A stretch of DNA of 64,000 bases from the NCBI GenBank assembly GCA_029817715.1, contig JARUPY010000209.1:57326-121325 (forward strand), written 5' to 3'. The position numbers and the translations under genes were made by a program. The notes beneath the pieces were generated by a model that did not search any database, had not been told where the DNA came from, and was given only the letters and a program-made list of their open reading frames with translations. The DNA is from Melastoma dodecandrum. Its lineage: Eukaryota; Streptophyta; Magnoliopsida; Myrtales; Melastomataceae. The first letter of the stretch is position 1. Each line of letters opens with the position of its first letter. Of this stretch, positions 27,806 through 38,280 are shown piece after piece.

Positions 27806-30102
27806 ATGTCGTTCCGGGGGGTGAATTTCTCTCCTTCGATGCTTGTACCCTGTTGTTGATTTGCTTTCCTCCTGCTGCCACCCATTTCCTGGGTTTGATA
27901 TGATCTGCTTTGGATCTCAACCGAGTTCGGGGTTTCAGTCCGTTGTTTCCTGCTTGTTTTGTCGGTTGCATTTTTAGGTATTTTCTGCAACTAGCTAGGT
28001 TTCTGGGGTGAAACGTGTTGCTTGCAGTGCAGCTTCGGTTGAAGTGGATCTTGCTGGTTTTGGCGTTTCTTTTTGGCAATGGACAATGAATTTTTCACGA
28101 TCTCCAGTTTGATGAAGCTGTTGAAAGCGATTAAGGGGTGATGGAAGAAGTGTAGAAGTTGAGAATCGAGAAGAAAGAAGAGAGATTTTGATTTGCGGGG
28201 AAGTGTTGGACCACAGAGGTGTGCAGCCCAGCCCGGAAAAGATCTGAAGCTAGGTGTGCTGAACTCGGAGATGGTGGACTACCGGACTACTACTCAAGGC
28301 CTACGATCAAGGCCTGGTCTGATGATATTCTTACATCAAAGGATAGAATTGTAATTCGTATGCAGTTTGTTGCAACAAATTGTGGTTATAAATCAGTACG
28401 ATGACAGCACAATGTGGGGTTGGTTTTTCTGGAAATGAAAAAAAACAGAAATGCTTCTTCTCTCTCCTTCTAGCTTGTCTTCCTCCCGGTTTCTTCTTCT
28501 TCTTCTTCTACTTTTCTTCATTGAGTTCTTCACTGGATGATCTGCGGCCATACCTTGTCTCTTGTTCTGTAAATCTCTGAGTTCCACAAGGGGGTGGGAG
28601 GCAAATTAGTTCAAATCATCCTCTTGTTTGTTAGTCTTTGAAATTGCTGTTACAGCTTTTCTCCAAGACTTGTTCAGTTCACCGAGGGTTGGTTGGGACT
28701 GACTGCGTGTCTTTTAGTTTTACATATAATTGTAATAGCTGATCTAATGTGAGTGGAAACGGTGCTGTGAAATTTTGTTCTTAATGTGACTGCTGATTCA
28801 AAAATTAATGGTTTAGGGATGCCAAGGCCAAAGTTCATCTGTATGTAGTTCTGGACTGGACTGCTGTGGTGCTGAGATTGTCCTCTCCTTCTGCATAGGT
28901 TATTGGCTTTTAAAATTAGAAAATGACTGAAATCCTGACTTGAATGGAGTTGTAGCGTTTTGAGTGCTCTACACAGGATACTGTTGCTTTGTAAGAACTC
29001 AACTTTTAGGTGTAGAACTGATCATTGTTCAAGCACTTATAGATCGAATGCACATCTGTCTTGCTTCATGGTGTATGTGGTGGCATGGTCTGATTAGGTG
29101 TTTTGATTAAAGTTTCATCTTCTCAGTGCCAATCGAATTTTTGGCCGACTAGTTTTGGCACTAGCTGGTGATGATGTTACTCACCTTGCACTATGTGCCT
29201 GCCATCTCAGATTAATGTGTAGCCCTTTAAAATGGTAGATGTGTATTTGGTGGGTGTGGAAAGCAATAGTGAGGTGTATCTTTCCGTGCTTTTGGTGATT
29301 TGATTGAAGTTGTATTATTCATTCATTACTTCTACGTGATGTTTGATGAGTTGGATGAGCTGTGCTGCGGCTATTGGTGCAGCTTCTTTTCCATTGCCTG
29401 AGTACTATTCAAAGACACTTTAGGATGAATTGAAACATTGAATCGCATTCCTCTGCTTTTCTTAGATGAATGCGTCATCTGGAATGGGCGTTGCTGAACA
29501 AAGCAAAGCGACCTACTTAGAGCTGCAAAGGAAGAAGGTTCACCGCTATGTGATTTTCAAGATAGATGAGAAGAAAAAGGAAGTGGTTGTTGAGAAGACT
29601 GGAGGTCCAGCTGAGAGTTACGAGGACTTCACTTCATCCTTGCCTGAGAATGATTGCCGCTATGCTGTTTATGACTTTGACTTTGTTACTTTTTAGAATT
29701 GCCAGAAGAGCAAGATCGTTTTCATTGCACGGTGAGCTTGATATCCCCTGTGCAATGTTATATTGAATCTGTTTGTTGTATTCCTCCAGTGTTCATGTTG
29801 TTCCTATGATTGGTTACTATCTTACAAAATCATTGGAGTCTTTATAATTAGCTGTGGCACGTACTAGTAAGCTCATCTTTTCTGTGCGATGGTAATAATC
29901 GTGGAAAATGGTGAGAAATACTTCCAGAGATAACACTTTGTTTGTTTTCAGGTCACCAGCCGTGTCTGGAATTCGTGCGAAGATGCTTTATGCGACATCC
30001 AAGGAAAGGTTCAGGAGGGAGCTTGAGGGTATCCATTATGAGATCCAGGCGACTGACCCAACCGAGATGGATCTCGACGTGATCAGAGAGCGGGCAAACT
30101 AA
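27806..30102 (+). pseudogene. ADF6-type actin-depolymerising factor gene with an in-frame stop
   Basis: ADF/cofilins sever and depolymerise actin filaments. The exons are 27806-27820 (MSFRG), 29466-29731 and 29952-30102, with a long leader-type first intron of 1645 bp, the usual plant ADF layout. The MSFRG start and SGMGVAEQSK match ADF6 best. Conserved blocks include VHRYVIFKIDEKKKEVVVEK, CRYAVYDFDFVT, NCQKSKIVFIA, the actin-binding helix region KMLYATSKERFRREL and QATDPTEMDLDV. At codon 82 the frame reads TAG where relatives have Glu, directly before NCQKSK. The conserved Trp of FIAWSP is Arg (CGG across the exon 2-3 junction). Everything else, including splice sites and the true stop, is intact. 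It is either a recent pseudogene, a truncated 81-residue protein or a sequence error. Confidence 0.8.
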
Positions 30103-30109
30103 GAGACAC

Positions 30110-30900
30110 GAAGTCGCGCGGCAGCTAATTCTGCAAACGGAAAAGTGGCAGGGCAACCATTAGGATTTTCACTTTTCCTTGATGTCCGAGTTAGAGCTGC
30201 TCATCAATGACAGGAACTATGCTGACTGATTTGTGTAAATAATTCCTCTCAGCCCAGGGAAGACTGGTTAAGAGCTATGTTGCTGCCGACACCCCCTGGA
30301 ATGTTTCTTTTGTGGGAGGGGGGCAGTCACGAGCTTTGATACCCCCCATGATGCTTCCCGGGCGGTAAACGCTGGTCGTGAGTTGCTTATGTTGTGATCG
30401 AACGAATGAAAGTGCAATGGTTGTGGCGACGTTTTGGTTCATCAGGGAAGATCTGGTGAGCTACAACTACAACGTTGTTGGTCGGAAACTGTGTTATCAA
30501 GGTGAGGCTGAGCAAGTTTCAAAGTGAGGCCTTCCCGGTGAAGGTCGTATGGTCGGTCTAACCAGGAAATCCCAGGACTCAATTCAATGTGAATGTCTGG
30601 GGTCTCATCGTCTAATGAAAAGAAATTTCCTGACCAGGATTTTGTTAAGAGGGGCAGGACACACTAGTCTTAATTTGATGTTCCCTGATCAATGAACTCC
30701 GAATAATTGTTAATTTTCCCAATAATATACGGACCGGACATCTATTTTGGGCCTTGTGGGCCCATTTTATGATTACGGCCCAGGCCCATGTAGAGTGACA
30801 AGAATGAATAAGCCCATTCGGTAGTAAACGCGTCCTTTTTGGATTCGATTCGAGGAAACATTCGATGGGGGCAACAGTGGTCGATAATAATTCGCCCCCA
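30110..30900. other. Convergent 3' region between ADF6-like and PP1 genes
   Basis: The 3' ends of two facing genes. No coding frame supported. Confidence 0.5.
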
Positions 30901-30905
30901 AGGTC

Positions 30906-32083
30906 TTAGCCGAAAGGACGAATCTTCACTTTGTTGAAGAACGAACCCGATCCCAACCTCGACATGGTCCCATTCCCGAGTCCCTCGTTCGGCTTCCTCT
31001 CCGTGGGGCTAAGTATTTGGAAGGAGCACACCAGGTTCTCGTCGATGCTCATCATGCCCCCCGCATTGTCGAATTCCCCGCAGTAGTTGGGAGCCGAGAA
31101 GATGGTCACCAGATGCCTGTTTGCGAAGAACTCGTATCCGTCCTCAACGACCTGCCGAAAAGGGATGGAGCAACGACGCTACATGTTGCGGGGGATGGGG
31201 ATGTTCTTTCCCGAATTTGAAATTTGGGGAATTGAAAGTACCTGGTGGGCACGGCAAATCAACTCCAGGTCCTGCTTCTTGAGGAAATCGATAACTCGGT
31301 CGGGGCCGAAGACATAGGATACTCCCCTGTCGCTCGGACCCCATCCTTGGATGTCCTTCGCCGGGTCGGACCAGAGGAGGTCGCAGAGCAATCCCTTCTC
31401 CGGGATGTCCGTTGGACGGGGCAACCATCTGATCTGGTTCAAGTCTTGCAACTCCGGGGAGAGCCCGCCGTGCATACAGATGATCCTATCTTCGATGAGG
31501 GCCGCAACAGGCAGGCAGTTGAAGCAATCGGTGAACACTTTCCAGAGTCGGACTGTGTACCTCCTCTTGCACTCGTCAAAGAATCCGTAGATGCGGTTCA
31601 ATGAGGCGCACTCGTGGTTCCCTCGCAAGAGGTAGAATCTTAGGGGGTACTTGATTTTATAGGCGAGGAGGAGGCAGATGGTCTCAAGGCTCTGTTTCCC
31701 ACGGTCGACGTAGTCTCCCAGGAAGAGGTAGTTCGACCGGGGAGGGAAACCACTGTGCTCGAACAGCCTCAGGAGGTCGCTGTACTGACCGTGGATGTCT
31801 CCTGCGTCGACATCATCGATAACTTGAACAGCAACTAGACAACATGTGGTCCTTTTCCTTTCGAAAGATCGGGAAGACTAGACTTACCGCAAACTTTGAT
31901 GGGCGCCTCGAGCTCCAACAAGTTAGGCTGGCTGAGGAAGACGTCCTTGGCAGCAAAACAGAGCTGCGTGATCTCGCCCTCGGAGATCTGAACCTGGGCG
32001 CTAGGTCTCCCCCTGACCGAGAGCAACCTCCCGATGATGGAATCGAGGAGCAAGGGTTCCATACGTAGCCGGGACAAGGACAT
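30906..32083 (-). CDS. Serine/threonine protein phosphatase PP1 catalytic subunit (TOPP type)
   Basis: The metal-dependent PP1 catalytic subunit, which acts with many regulatory partners in the nucleus and cytosol. The exons are 32083-31888, 31801-31242 and 31151-30906, giving 333 codons from the first ATG or 326 from the ATG at 32062 (MEPLLLD), which aligns better with family starts. The metal and catalytic motifs are complete: [44 protein letters not shown], and the Trp/His blocks [23 protein letters not shown] and [15 protein letters not shown]. Two plant PP1-type introns keep phase. The tail after the catalytic core ([20 protein letters not shown]) is Ser/Gly-rich and isoform-specific. 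A TATATAATG-type element about 55 bp upstream suits the first ATG or, with a longer leader, the second. Confidence 0.95.
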
Positions 32084-32132
32084 ATATACAGAGAACCAGG
32101 GAGGAGAAATGAGTGTCCTGAAATGTATCCCC

Positions 32133-32142
32133 CATATATAAT
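32133..32142 (-). promoter_or_regulatory. Probable TATA box of the PP1 gene
   Basis: The minus strand reads ATTATATATG about 50-60 bp upstream of the first ATG (32083). Confidence 0.5.
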
Positions 32143-32199
32143 GTCCGAAGCCAAAAACAAAATATTCTCGGACAAAACTGATCTATCGCGCAAGTCTTT

Positions 32200-33640
32200 T
32201 CTTTTTTTCAGTTTTAACGAGAAGTATAGGTCGAAATGAGAGAGAGGAAGTTGAGATTAGGGAATATATTCCTAAGTGTAAGAATTTAAAAAAATAAATA
32301 AAGGGAACAAAATGGAGGTAATGGCATTTTTTTTGGGGGGGGCTACTTATGTGGTACTGTTTTGGTCCACTGGTATAAATAAATGTAACAAATGAGGACG
32401 TGATGAGGAGGAGGACGTGTCCTGATTGAAAATTCTTCGTTGATGGGGTTTGAGTTTTTGATGATTTGTAAACCACTCCTTCTGTTCTGATTCTCTTGAA
32501 GATAAAAAAAAAAAAAAAAAAAGTGAAGGCTTTTGGGGACCCTTGGACATTCTTCCATATATATAACGTGGCAATCCTTGATAATGGGCCGGAATGGTCC
32601 ATTCGGTCCAGTGTTTTTCTTTTTGGGGCCTCACATCATGTCGTAAACCGCGGATTGTACGATTAGTCTTAAAAAAAAAAAAAGAAATTGGTAAATATGG
32701 TGAAAATTTTTAAAAAACAACTGTACGAACTTACCATATTAGTGGTAGACCCCCTTGACCCATTTGCACAGAATGAGGCCCCTGTTAAGTTTGGCTAAAA
32801 TCAGACCGAGCCATATGGTGCGGACACATTGTCATATTTGGCATCGCATTAATGCCACTATTAGGACTGGGTTTTATGGCCGAATGCGCCTTTTTCTTAG
32901 TTTCGCATTTGCGGACAGCAAACACAAATCTTTTTCTTTCCTTCTTGATGGGATCATATCCTCTTTGCTTGTAATAATAGTACTTTGTTTTTTGTTTTTT
33001 TTTGGCTTTAGGTTTAGGTTAAGGCCGATGTCTTGCCACCACGTCATCTCCAACGTCACTCATTGAAAGCGACTCTCGGAGCTACCATCGACCCAAACTC
33101 CACGTGCCGGCAAAACAGTCGGCCATGATTTACTGCGGGTCGGACGTCGACAAAAAAGGAAGCCACGTTTGTTATCAACCTGAGAACTACACGAGAGTTA
33201 GGTCTGCTACGACATTAGCTTAGACTGAGAATTCATTTACAAGGTAAAGAACACAAATCAAGGAAAGAGTTGAGTTAGATTAGTCACCGTCTGAAGAACG
33301 TGATCGAGCCCCGTTTATTTATTTGGAGAGTAATGTCTTTTTATTTACTCCTCCGGTTAAAATAGTCACCGTCCGTGATGACGTAATCCATGACGCAGGA
33401 ATTGTCCTAAAATCTAATCTATACCATAAATTTTTTATTTTTCTTTTTTGAAAAAAACGCGTTCATACGTACACGTTGCATGTGGCGACACGAGGTTTTT
33501 AGTTTTAGTTGCATGAAAAACCGGGACACTACGCTCCACGGACACTAGTGCCGCAACGAATAACTTTACATCTTTGTGATTGTCGGAAAAGAGTGAGAAA
33601 GCAAGAAAGAGTGATGTCGACAATGACGTAATCATGTCAA
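32200..33640. other. Intergenic region upstream of PP1 and of the Pro/His-rich cluster
   Basis: No coding gene. An A-run of about 18 lies at 32505-32522. The right part carries as-1-like TGACG sites described separately. Open frames at 32183-32634 arise from A/T-rich runs. Confidence 0.5.
33379..33395 (+). promoter_or_regulatory. as-1-type element, two TGACG motifs seven bases apart
   Basis: Two direct TGACG motifs at 33379-33383 and 33391-33395 are separated by seven bases. This is the spacing of the plant as-1/ocs-like element bound by TGA bZIP factors in salicylate and xenobiotic responses. It lies about 340 bp before the start codon of the next gene. Binding is inferred. Confidence 0.6.
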
Positions 33641-33656
33641 CCAGGATCCTATAAAT
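33624..33656 (+). promoter_or_regulatory. Core promoter of the first Pro/Lys-rich gene
   Basis: TGACGTAATCA at 33624, GTCAACC (reverse W-box core) at 33636-33642 and TATAAAT at 33650-33656 lie in that order, 66 bp before the ATG. The same order occurs before the next gene. Confidence 0.6.
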
Positions 33657-33718
33657 CGGACCCCATCCATTCATTCCACTTCACTTCACTCCCACTCACA
33701 ACTCTTCTCCAAACGAGG

Positions 33719-34504
33719 ATGACCCCAAAACATCTTCTCTTCCTCTTGGTTGGCGTACTCCTCTGTGCCGCAGCCGTCGCCAACGACACTGACGAGAAAA
33801 GGCCTCCGAAACATCACGGACCACACCACAAGCGTGGCCCTGGAGGCCGCTTCCTCTTGCAGAACGAGACTCTCATCAAGGACATGCACAAGCCTCTCCC
33901 GAAGGACATGCCCCAGCCACACGGCGGAAAAGGGCACCTGCCTGGCCACATTCTGGCTGAAGTAGCGGAGGATGGACACAAACACAAGGGTGAGAAGCCG
34001 CCACCCAAGGGTCATCCCGGACACATGCTGATCGAGGAAGCCCAGCATGAGCACAAGCCAACTCCCAAAGAGGAGGGGAAGCCACCTAAGGGCAAGGGTG
34101 AGAAGCCGCCTCCCAAGGGTCATCCCGGACACATGCTGATCGAGGAGGCCCAGTACGAGCACAAGCCACATCCCAAGGAGGGTGGGAAGCCACCTAAGGG
34201 CAAGGGGGAGAAGCCACCTCCCAAGGGTCATCCAGGACACATGCTGATCGAGGAAGGCCAACACGAGCACAAGCCATTCCCAGAGCACAAACAGCCCCCA
34301 AAGGAGGAAGGGAAGCCGCCAAAGCGTCCACCAGGTCATGTGCTGGTCGAGGAAGCCCAGCATGTGCACAAGCCATTCCCAGAGCACAAGCCACCTCCAA
34401 AGGAGGAGGGGAAGCCACCAAAGGGCAAGGGGGAGAAGCCGCATGGACCGCCAGAGAAGAAGCCGAAAGGTCCACCTGAGCACAAGAAGCCCCCGACCGT
34501 ATGA
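33719..34504 (+). CDS. Secreted repetitive Pro/Lys/His-rich protein
   Basis: A 261-codon single-exon gene. A signal peptide (about residues 1-21, LLFLLVGVLLCAAAVA) is followed by a hydrophilic protein with no other membrane segment. The centre is a tandem array of a 36-residue unit starting GEKPPPKGHPGHMLIEEAQ, with starts at residues 91, 127 and 163, then two shortened or diverged units (PGHVLVEEAQ) and a Lys/Pro tail. A less perfect PGHILAE copy precedes the array. I do not recognise a named family. The composition suggests an extracellular, possibly wall-associated or metal- or polyanion-binding protein. It heads a run of four secreted Pro/His-rich genes on this strand and shares the GH-x-L-x-EE motif with the next one. 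The very long open frame on the opposite strand is a codon-bias shadow. Confidence 0.88.
   Translation: MTPKHLLFLLVGVLLCAAAVANDTDEKRPPKHHGPHHKRGPGGRFLLQNETLIKDMHKPLPKDMPQPHGGKGHLPGHILAEVAEDGHKHKGEKPPPKGHPGHMLIEEAQHEHKPTPKEEGKPPKGKGEKPPPKGHPGHMLIEEAQYEHKPHPKEGGKPPKGKGEKPPPKGHPGHMLIEEGQHEHKPFPEHKQPPKEEGKPPKRPPGHVLVEEAQHVHKPFPEHKPPPKEEGKPPKGKGEKPHGPPEKKPKGPPEHKKPPTV
33989..34312 (+). repeat. Three 108-bp in-frame tandem repeats in the Pro/Lys-rich gene
   Basis: Units at 33989-34096, 34097-34204 and 34205-34312 encode near-identical 36-residue blocks. The third is altered at its end (EHKPFPEHKQ). Low divergence implies recent expansion or gene conversion. Confidence 0.9.
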
Positions 34505-34509
34505 GACAT

Positions 34510-35300
34510 CTCAAACATCCACGTTCGAGAGCGACATCGTGGCATGTAATCGTTGTAATAAGAGCCTCACTCTTCTAGTACGTTACACTTTGGACTTGCA
34601 TGAGGGAATTGTTAGGAGGTCGATGTACGGATCCACTCATGTTTGATGCGTCGTAGCATTATCATAATATCTAGTATGCCACACACGTGACTTTCGCGTG
34701 CTTAATCAAGCTGGCCTTACGGAAGTCAGAAAGAACCGTGGTCGGTGACTCATAATCGTCATTTATTAACCTAATCGCTCTTTTCAAGACAAAAAAAACT
34801 TGTATATCGTAATAATAAAATGGGCAGATTCGCTGCAGCTTAACAACTCGAGAAAACGCGAATACATCGTGCTCTTTCTTTTTTGTTCTTGTCGACGACC
34901 ATGTGCAATCATTCTCCCTAATGAAATCCCATTTGCCAATCTGTTCTCGCTAAGACGACCGAAACTCGAAAAGAACTAAAAAAATAAAATAAAATCATTT
35001 CCGAGGCATTGAGATTGAATAATGGCGTGAAACCGAGAGGGGGGGGGGCACCGGTCGTGCCATGTTGTCAGTAAACAAACCAAACCCAAGCACACAGAGA
35101 GGCCAAATATAGTCCAAACTATTTGCCACTGGCCAAAGTCGTATCCGGCCGAGGTTAATAACATTTGACAAACCTCTCTCGAGTTTGTGAAGGTCGTACC
35201 TGGGGCTCGATAAACCATCTGAATCGACCTGTTGTGTTGCATTATTTTTTTACAAATTTTTGTAATATTTTTCTCCCACCTCGACCTAACGCCTCACTAA
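34510..35300. other. Intergenic, 3' flank of the Pro/Lys-rich gene
   Basis: No gene supported. The right end leads into the promoter of the His-rich gene. A G-run at 35039-35048 is the only notable feature. Confidence 0.5.
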
Positions 35301-35302
35301 GA

Positions 35303-35340
35303 TGACGTGCATATTGGTCAACCCGAAACGTTGTATAAAT
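35303..35340 (+). promoter_or_regulatory. Core promoter of the His-rich gene
   Basis: TGACGT at 35303, GTCAACC at 35317-35323 and TATAAAT at 35334-35340 lie in the same order and nearly the same spacing as before the gene at 33719. The TATA is 68 bp from the ATG. Confidence 0.6.
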
Positions 35341-35407
35341 GGGAGCCACTGAATTTTATCTTCTCAACCCACAAAAACTCCCATTTGTTACCTTCTTCTA
35401 TACAACA

Positions 35408-35803
35408 ATGTCTTCCAAGTGCCTTCTGATCCTTCTCCTCGGGGTGCTTTTCGTGGCCGCTGCCACTGCCAAGGAATATGGTCGCCACAGCCATAACCAG
35501 CCCCATCACCGGGTGAAGATCCACAAGCATCACCACCATGGCGGCGGCCGCCGCCTCATGGAGGTAACTGATGCCAACAAGGAGTCCCACGAGCACGAGC
35601 ACAAGAAACATGACCACGAAAAGGACGGTCACCACCACCACCGCCACCCCGGCCACATTCTTGTCGAGGAGACCAAGGATGCGCAAAAGAAGCATGAGAA
35701 GACGCACGAGCACAAGGTGGAGAACAAGCATGGGAAGGAACATGTGCATGCACACCGACACGGATACGAGAAGAAGCCTAAGTCCCCTCCTGGCCACCAT
35801 TAG
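35408..35803 (+). CDS. Secreted His/Lys-rich protein
   Basis: A 131-codon single-exon gene. ATG 35408 is chosen over an upstream in-frame start at 35339 because it opens a signal peptide (CLLILLLGVLFVAAATA) and the upstream start overlaps the TATA box. The mature protein is very rich in His, Lys and Glu (HKHHHHGG, HEHEHKKHDHEKDGHHHHRH) and contains one PGHILVEETKDAQ block like the repeat unit of the gene at 33719, ending in KSPPGHH. There are no cysteines and no predicted globular domain. His clusters suggest binding of Zn, Cu or Ni outside the cell, which is an inference. I know no named family for it. Confidence 0.86.
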   Translation: MSSKCLLILLLGVLFVAAATAKEYGRHSHNQPHHRVKIHKHHHHGGGRRLMEVTDANKESHEHEHKKHDHEKDGHHHHRHPGHILVEETKDAQKKHEKTHEHKVENKHGKEHVHAHRHGYEKKPKSPPGHH

Positions 35804-36402
35804 GCTACCGGCCCCCTTGGATGGAACGACAGAACTGTTTGTTTGACCCTGGGTTTGTGTTTCGTGACAAAATAATATCTCGCAATCATATGTCGTGTTC
35901 GATGTATGTCATTGACCAGAATCACATGTACGCTATTGTTTTGGTTTGTTATGTTCATGCTTCGTGTGTTGTGTAACCTTTCAGCTGTCTAGACAAAACC
36001 AAATCTCCAAAGGCTCATTATTCAACTATGCGACAAATGTTTTAGGGTGTACAAGGATCATGTATCTCCTGGAGTTTTCATTCTTCCCTTTGAATCGTAC
36101 ATCAATGTTATGTTCTACTAGCACCACAGGGGAAAAAACAAAAACAACGGCTTAGCAGATCTTGTCTCGTGTCTTGCAAGACCGTAGCCGCTAAGGATAT
36201 CAGGCCAGACTCTGTGTTCAACAACATGAGAGTTGGGTTTGCTCTATCCAATGTGTCCGACGTGGGACTTGGATTTGCTCAGTACATCGTGTAAAGTAAA
36301 GAACAAGATTAAGTCATAACCTCAAAAAAATTATGTGGTAATTTGTTTATGAAGAGACTGATCATTGCAAGTTGCGAAATTAAATTTTGGGGAGATACCT
36401 TG

Positions 36403-36735
36403 TTATCCGACTGATGTGCAATCTGTATAATATAAATCAAGCGGTAAGGTTTTCACACAAACTACTCCTGGCCAAATACCCAAACTGCCCAAATCGGTAA
36501 ACAGAGAGAGACAATATCCTCCGGCTTGTTCCCAATTGTTTTTCCATCTACGGCAGGCAAAGACAAGAGGGATCTCCGAGTGAGGCTCCTCTTCTTCTAC
36601 GTCAAGGCCATCCTCCAAAAAGAAGCATGTCTTTGTGGTCGGAGGCCTTGACGAGGAAGAGAGGGCCCTCTCTTTGGGATTCACCGCCCCATAAAGAACA
36701 CAATTGACGGCATGTTTCACCATATTGCCGACCAT
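36403..36735 (-). CDS. Hypothetical small protein, weakly supported
   Basis: A 110-codon open frame starting MVGNMVKHAVNCVLYGAVNP. It has a Ser/basic stretch, an acidic stretch (DGLDVEEEEPHSEIPL) and a Trp-rich end (RRWKNNWEQAGG). The first 75 residues read like real protein; the last 30 do not, so an unseen intron near 36520 is possible. No TATA box or homologue was recognised. It could be a chance frame. Confidence 0.35.
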   Translation of the reverse strand: MVGNMVKHAVNCVLYGAVNPKERALSSSSRPPTTKTCFFLEDGLDVEEEEPHSEIPLVFACRRWKNNWEQAGGYCLSLFTDLGSLGIWPGVVCVKTLPLDLYYTDCTSVG

Positions 36736-36799
36736 GAAAGGACTTCGCTTGAGAGAGCTGCACCATTCTGTAATTCACGAAACTCCTGTCACAAAACAA

Positions 36800-38190
36800 A
36801 ATCCCATGGTAATTTCGGGTGGCATGAACCAGAGATATGCAGACGCCTATGATCTAAGATTTAGTTACAGATAAAGGAGATAGTATCGTGTGCTCTCGGC
36901 ATTTTTATATTAAAAAGGTAAAGAAAAAATATTATATATGCTAAAAAATTGCTTATAGAATCATTTCTATATATTTCATACGAGATCACGAAACCCGGTT
37001 CAAAATATTCATGGATTTTTTTGCTACGAGAAAGAAAGAAAAAGAAAAATGTTAGACACGAGTTGAGTTCCTGCTTACACTGCAGGGGGGCCTTATCCCG
37101 GGCCCAATGAAAGCCCAGTAAAACATGAATGGGCCTAAACGCAGGCCTGAGGTCCAATTTAAATGTATTGGGCTTAACATGTCAACTTGTCGTGTCGTGG
37201 GAATATTCGTCCAACATGGGCAGAGACGTATATAGAAGGGCTGCCGACCTTCTCGGAGAACCAACATCGTGCACGTATAGGATGGAATCAACCACGTGGT
37301 CCTTGTCTATAGGGTTACACACGGGGCAAGATAAAATTCGTCGAACACGATCCCGAAGCCCTGCTGAACATATCCCATGAAAGGAGAGCACAGCCCTCCG
37401 TTCATCATAGAGTCTCTCCATGAGGAATCGCATGTTATTTCACATGGTTAATAGCGGTGATGTTATGTCAACGAGTTCTTAGTGTCTTATATTAGATTAT
37501 TAATTAACGGGTCAAAAAGCCACCCCGCACAACTATCTCTCTCTCTGTGTAGCAGCTATATACACAATGTAATATTAAAATCGAACTAAGATGGGAAGGG
37601 GAATGGTCGGCGGTGGGGGAGGGGACGGACTTAGGATCTCTCGGCTGGTCCTAAAAATTATTACTTAATGAAATGTATGAAATAGCATGACGTAAGATCA
37701 TACGTGATGCGTTCACACTATCAAAGAAAAAGCATCGAATTGAATTTCAAACCCCATTTGTTTTGTTTATTTTTCTTAAGTTGCTAATATAATGGTATTG
37801 TTTCAGTATGAGGCCGTGAATATGAAATGAAACGATTCGGAAATCGCCACCCCGACAATCACGCCTTGATATCCCTCAGAATGCGGGTCGACCTTTTCAC
37901 AACCAAAAGCATCCATCCCATCTCCGAAAAACCGGTAAAATCGTTGACAACAGAATCATGTTTTACTGTCCTCCACGGACCAAAAATTTTGTTGTAGTAA
38001 AATCATAACATGCTTTTTTGAACTCCTAGAGACGCTCCAACACACGCAAAATAAATTAAGAGTTTTCAGCCTAACTTTTGACTTTTCGTATCATCGTGGG
38101 AATCCCACAAGAATTACATGTAATCAATCAACTGTTAACAAGAGGGATTAAATTATGCATTGGAAAAAAAAAGGGTCGGCAGGGGGAATA
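36800..38190. other. Intergenic region in the Pro/His-rich cluster
   Basis: No gene supported. The overlapping frames at 37050-37430 on both strands lack family features. A W-box core (TTTGAC) lies at about 38070. Confidence 0.5.
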
Positions 38191-38197
38191 AACCCAC

Positions 38198-38206
38198 TAT
38201 AAATAG
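38198..38206 (+). promoter_or_regulatory. TATA box of the Pro/His-rich gene at 38281
   Basis: TATAAATAG lies 75-83 bp before the start codon. Confidence 0.7.
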
Positions 38207-38280
38207 TCACCCCCACGGTTCAACTCCTCCACATCACAAGCCAAACACATTCCTATATCCACAAAACAGTTTACGCAACC

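Noticed and set aside
29682..29696. A tiny intron that would remove the TAG from the ADF6-type gene
   Set aside because: The GT...AG span would be 12 bases, far below the size the spliceosome can remove, and the alignment with relatives has no gap there.
33686..34483. 265-codon frame on the minus strand opposite the Pro/Lys-rich gene
   Set aside because: It mirrors the repeat codons of the plus-strand gene. The plus strand has the TATA box and signal peptide; the minus translation is a Leu/Trp-rich shadow.
35318..35800. 160-codon minus-strand frame opposite the His-rich gene
   Set aside because: CAC/CAT and GAG/AAG codon shadows give Val/Met/Leu strings; it has no promoter and no family.
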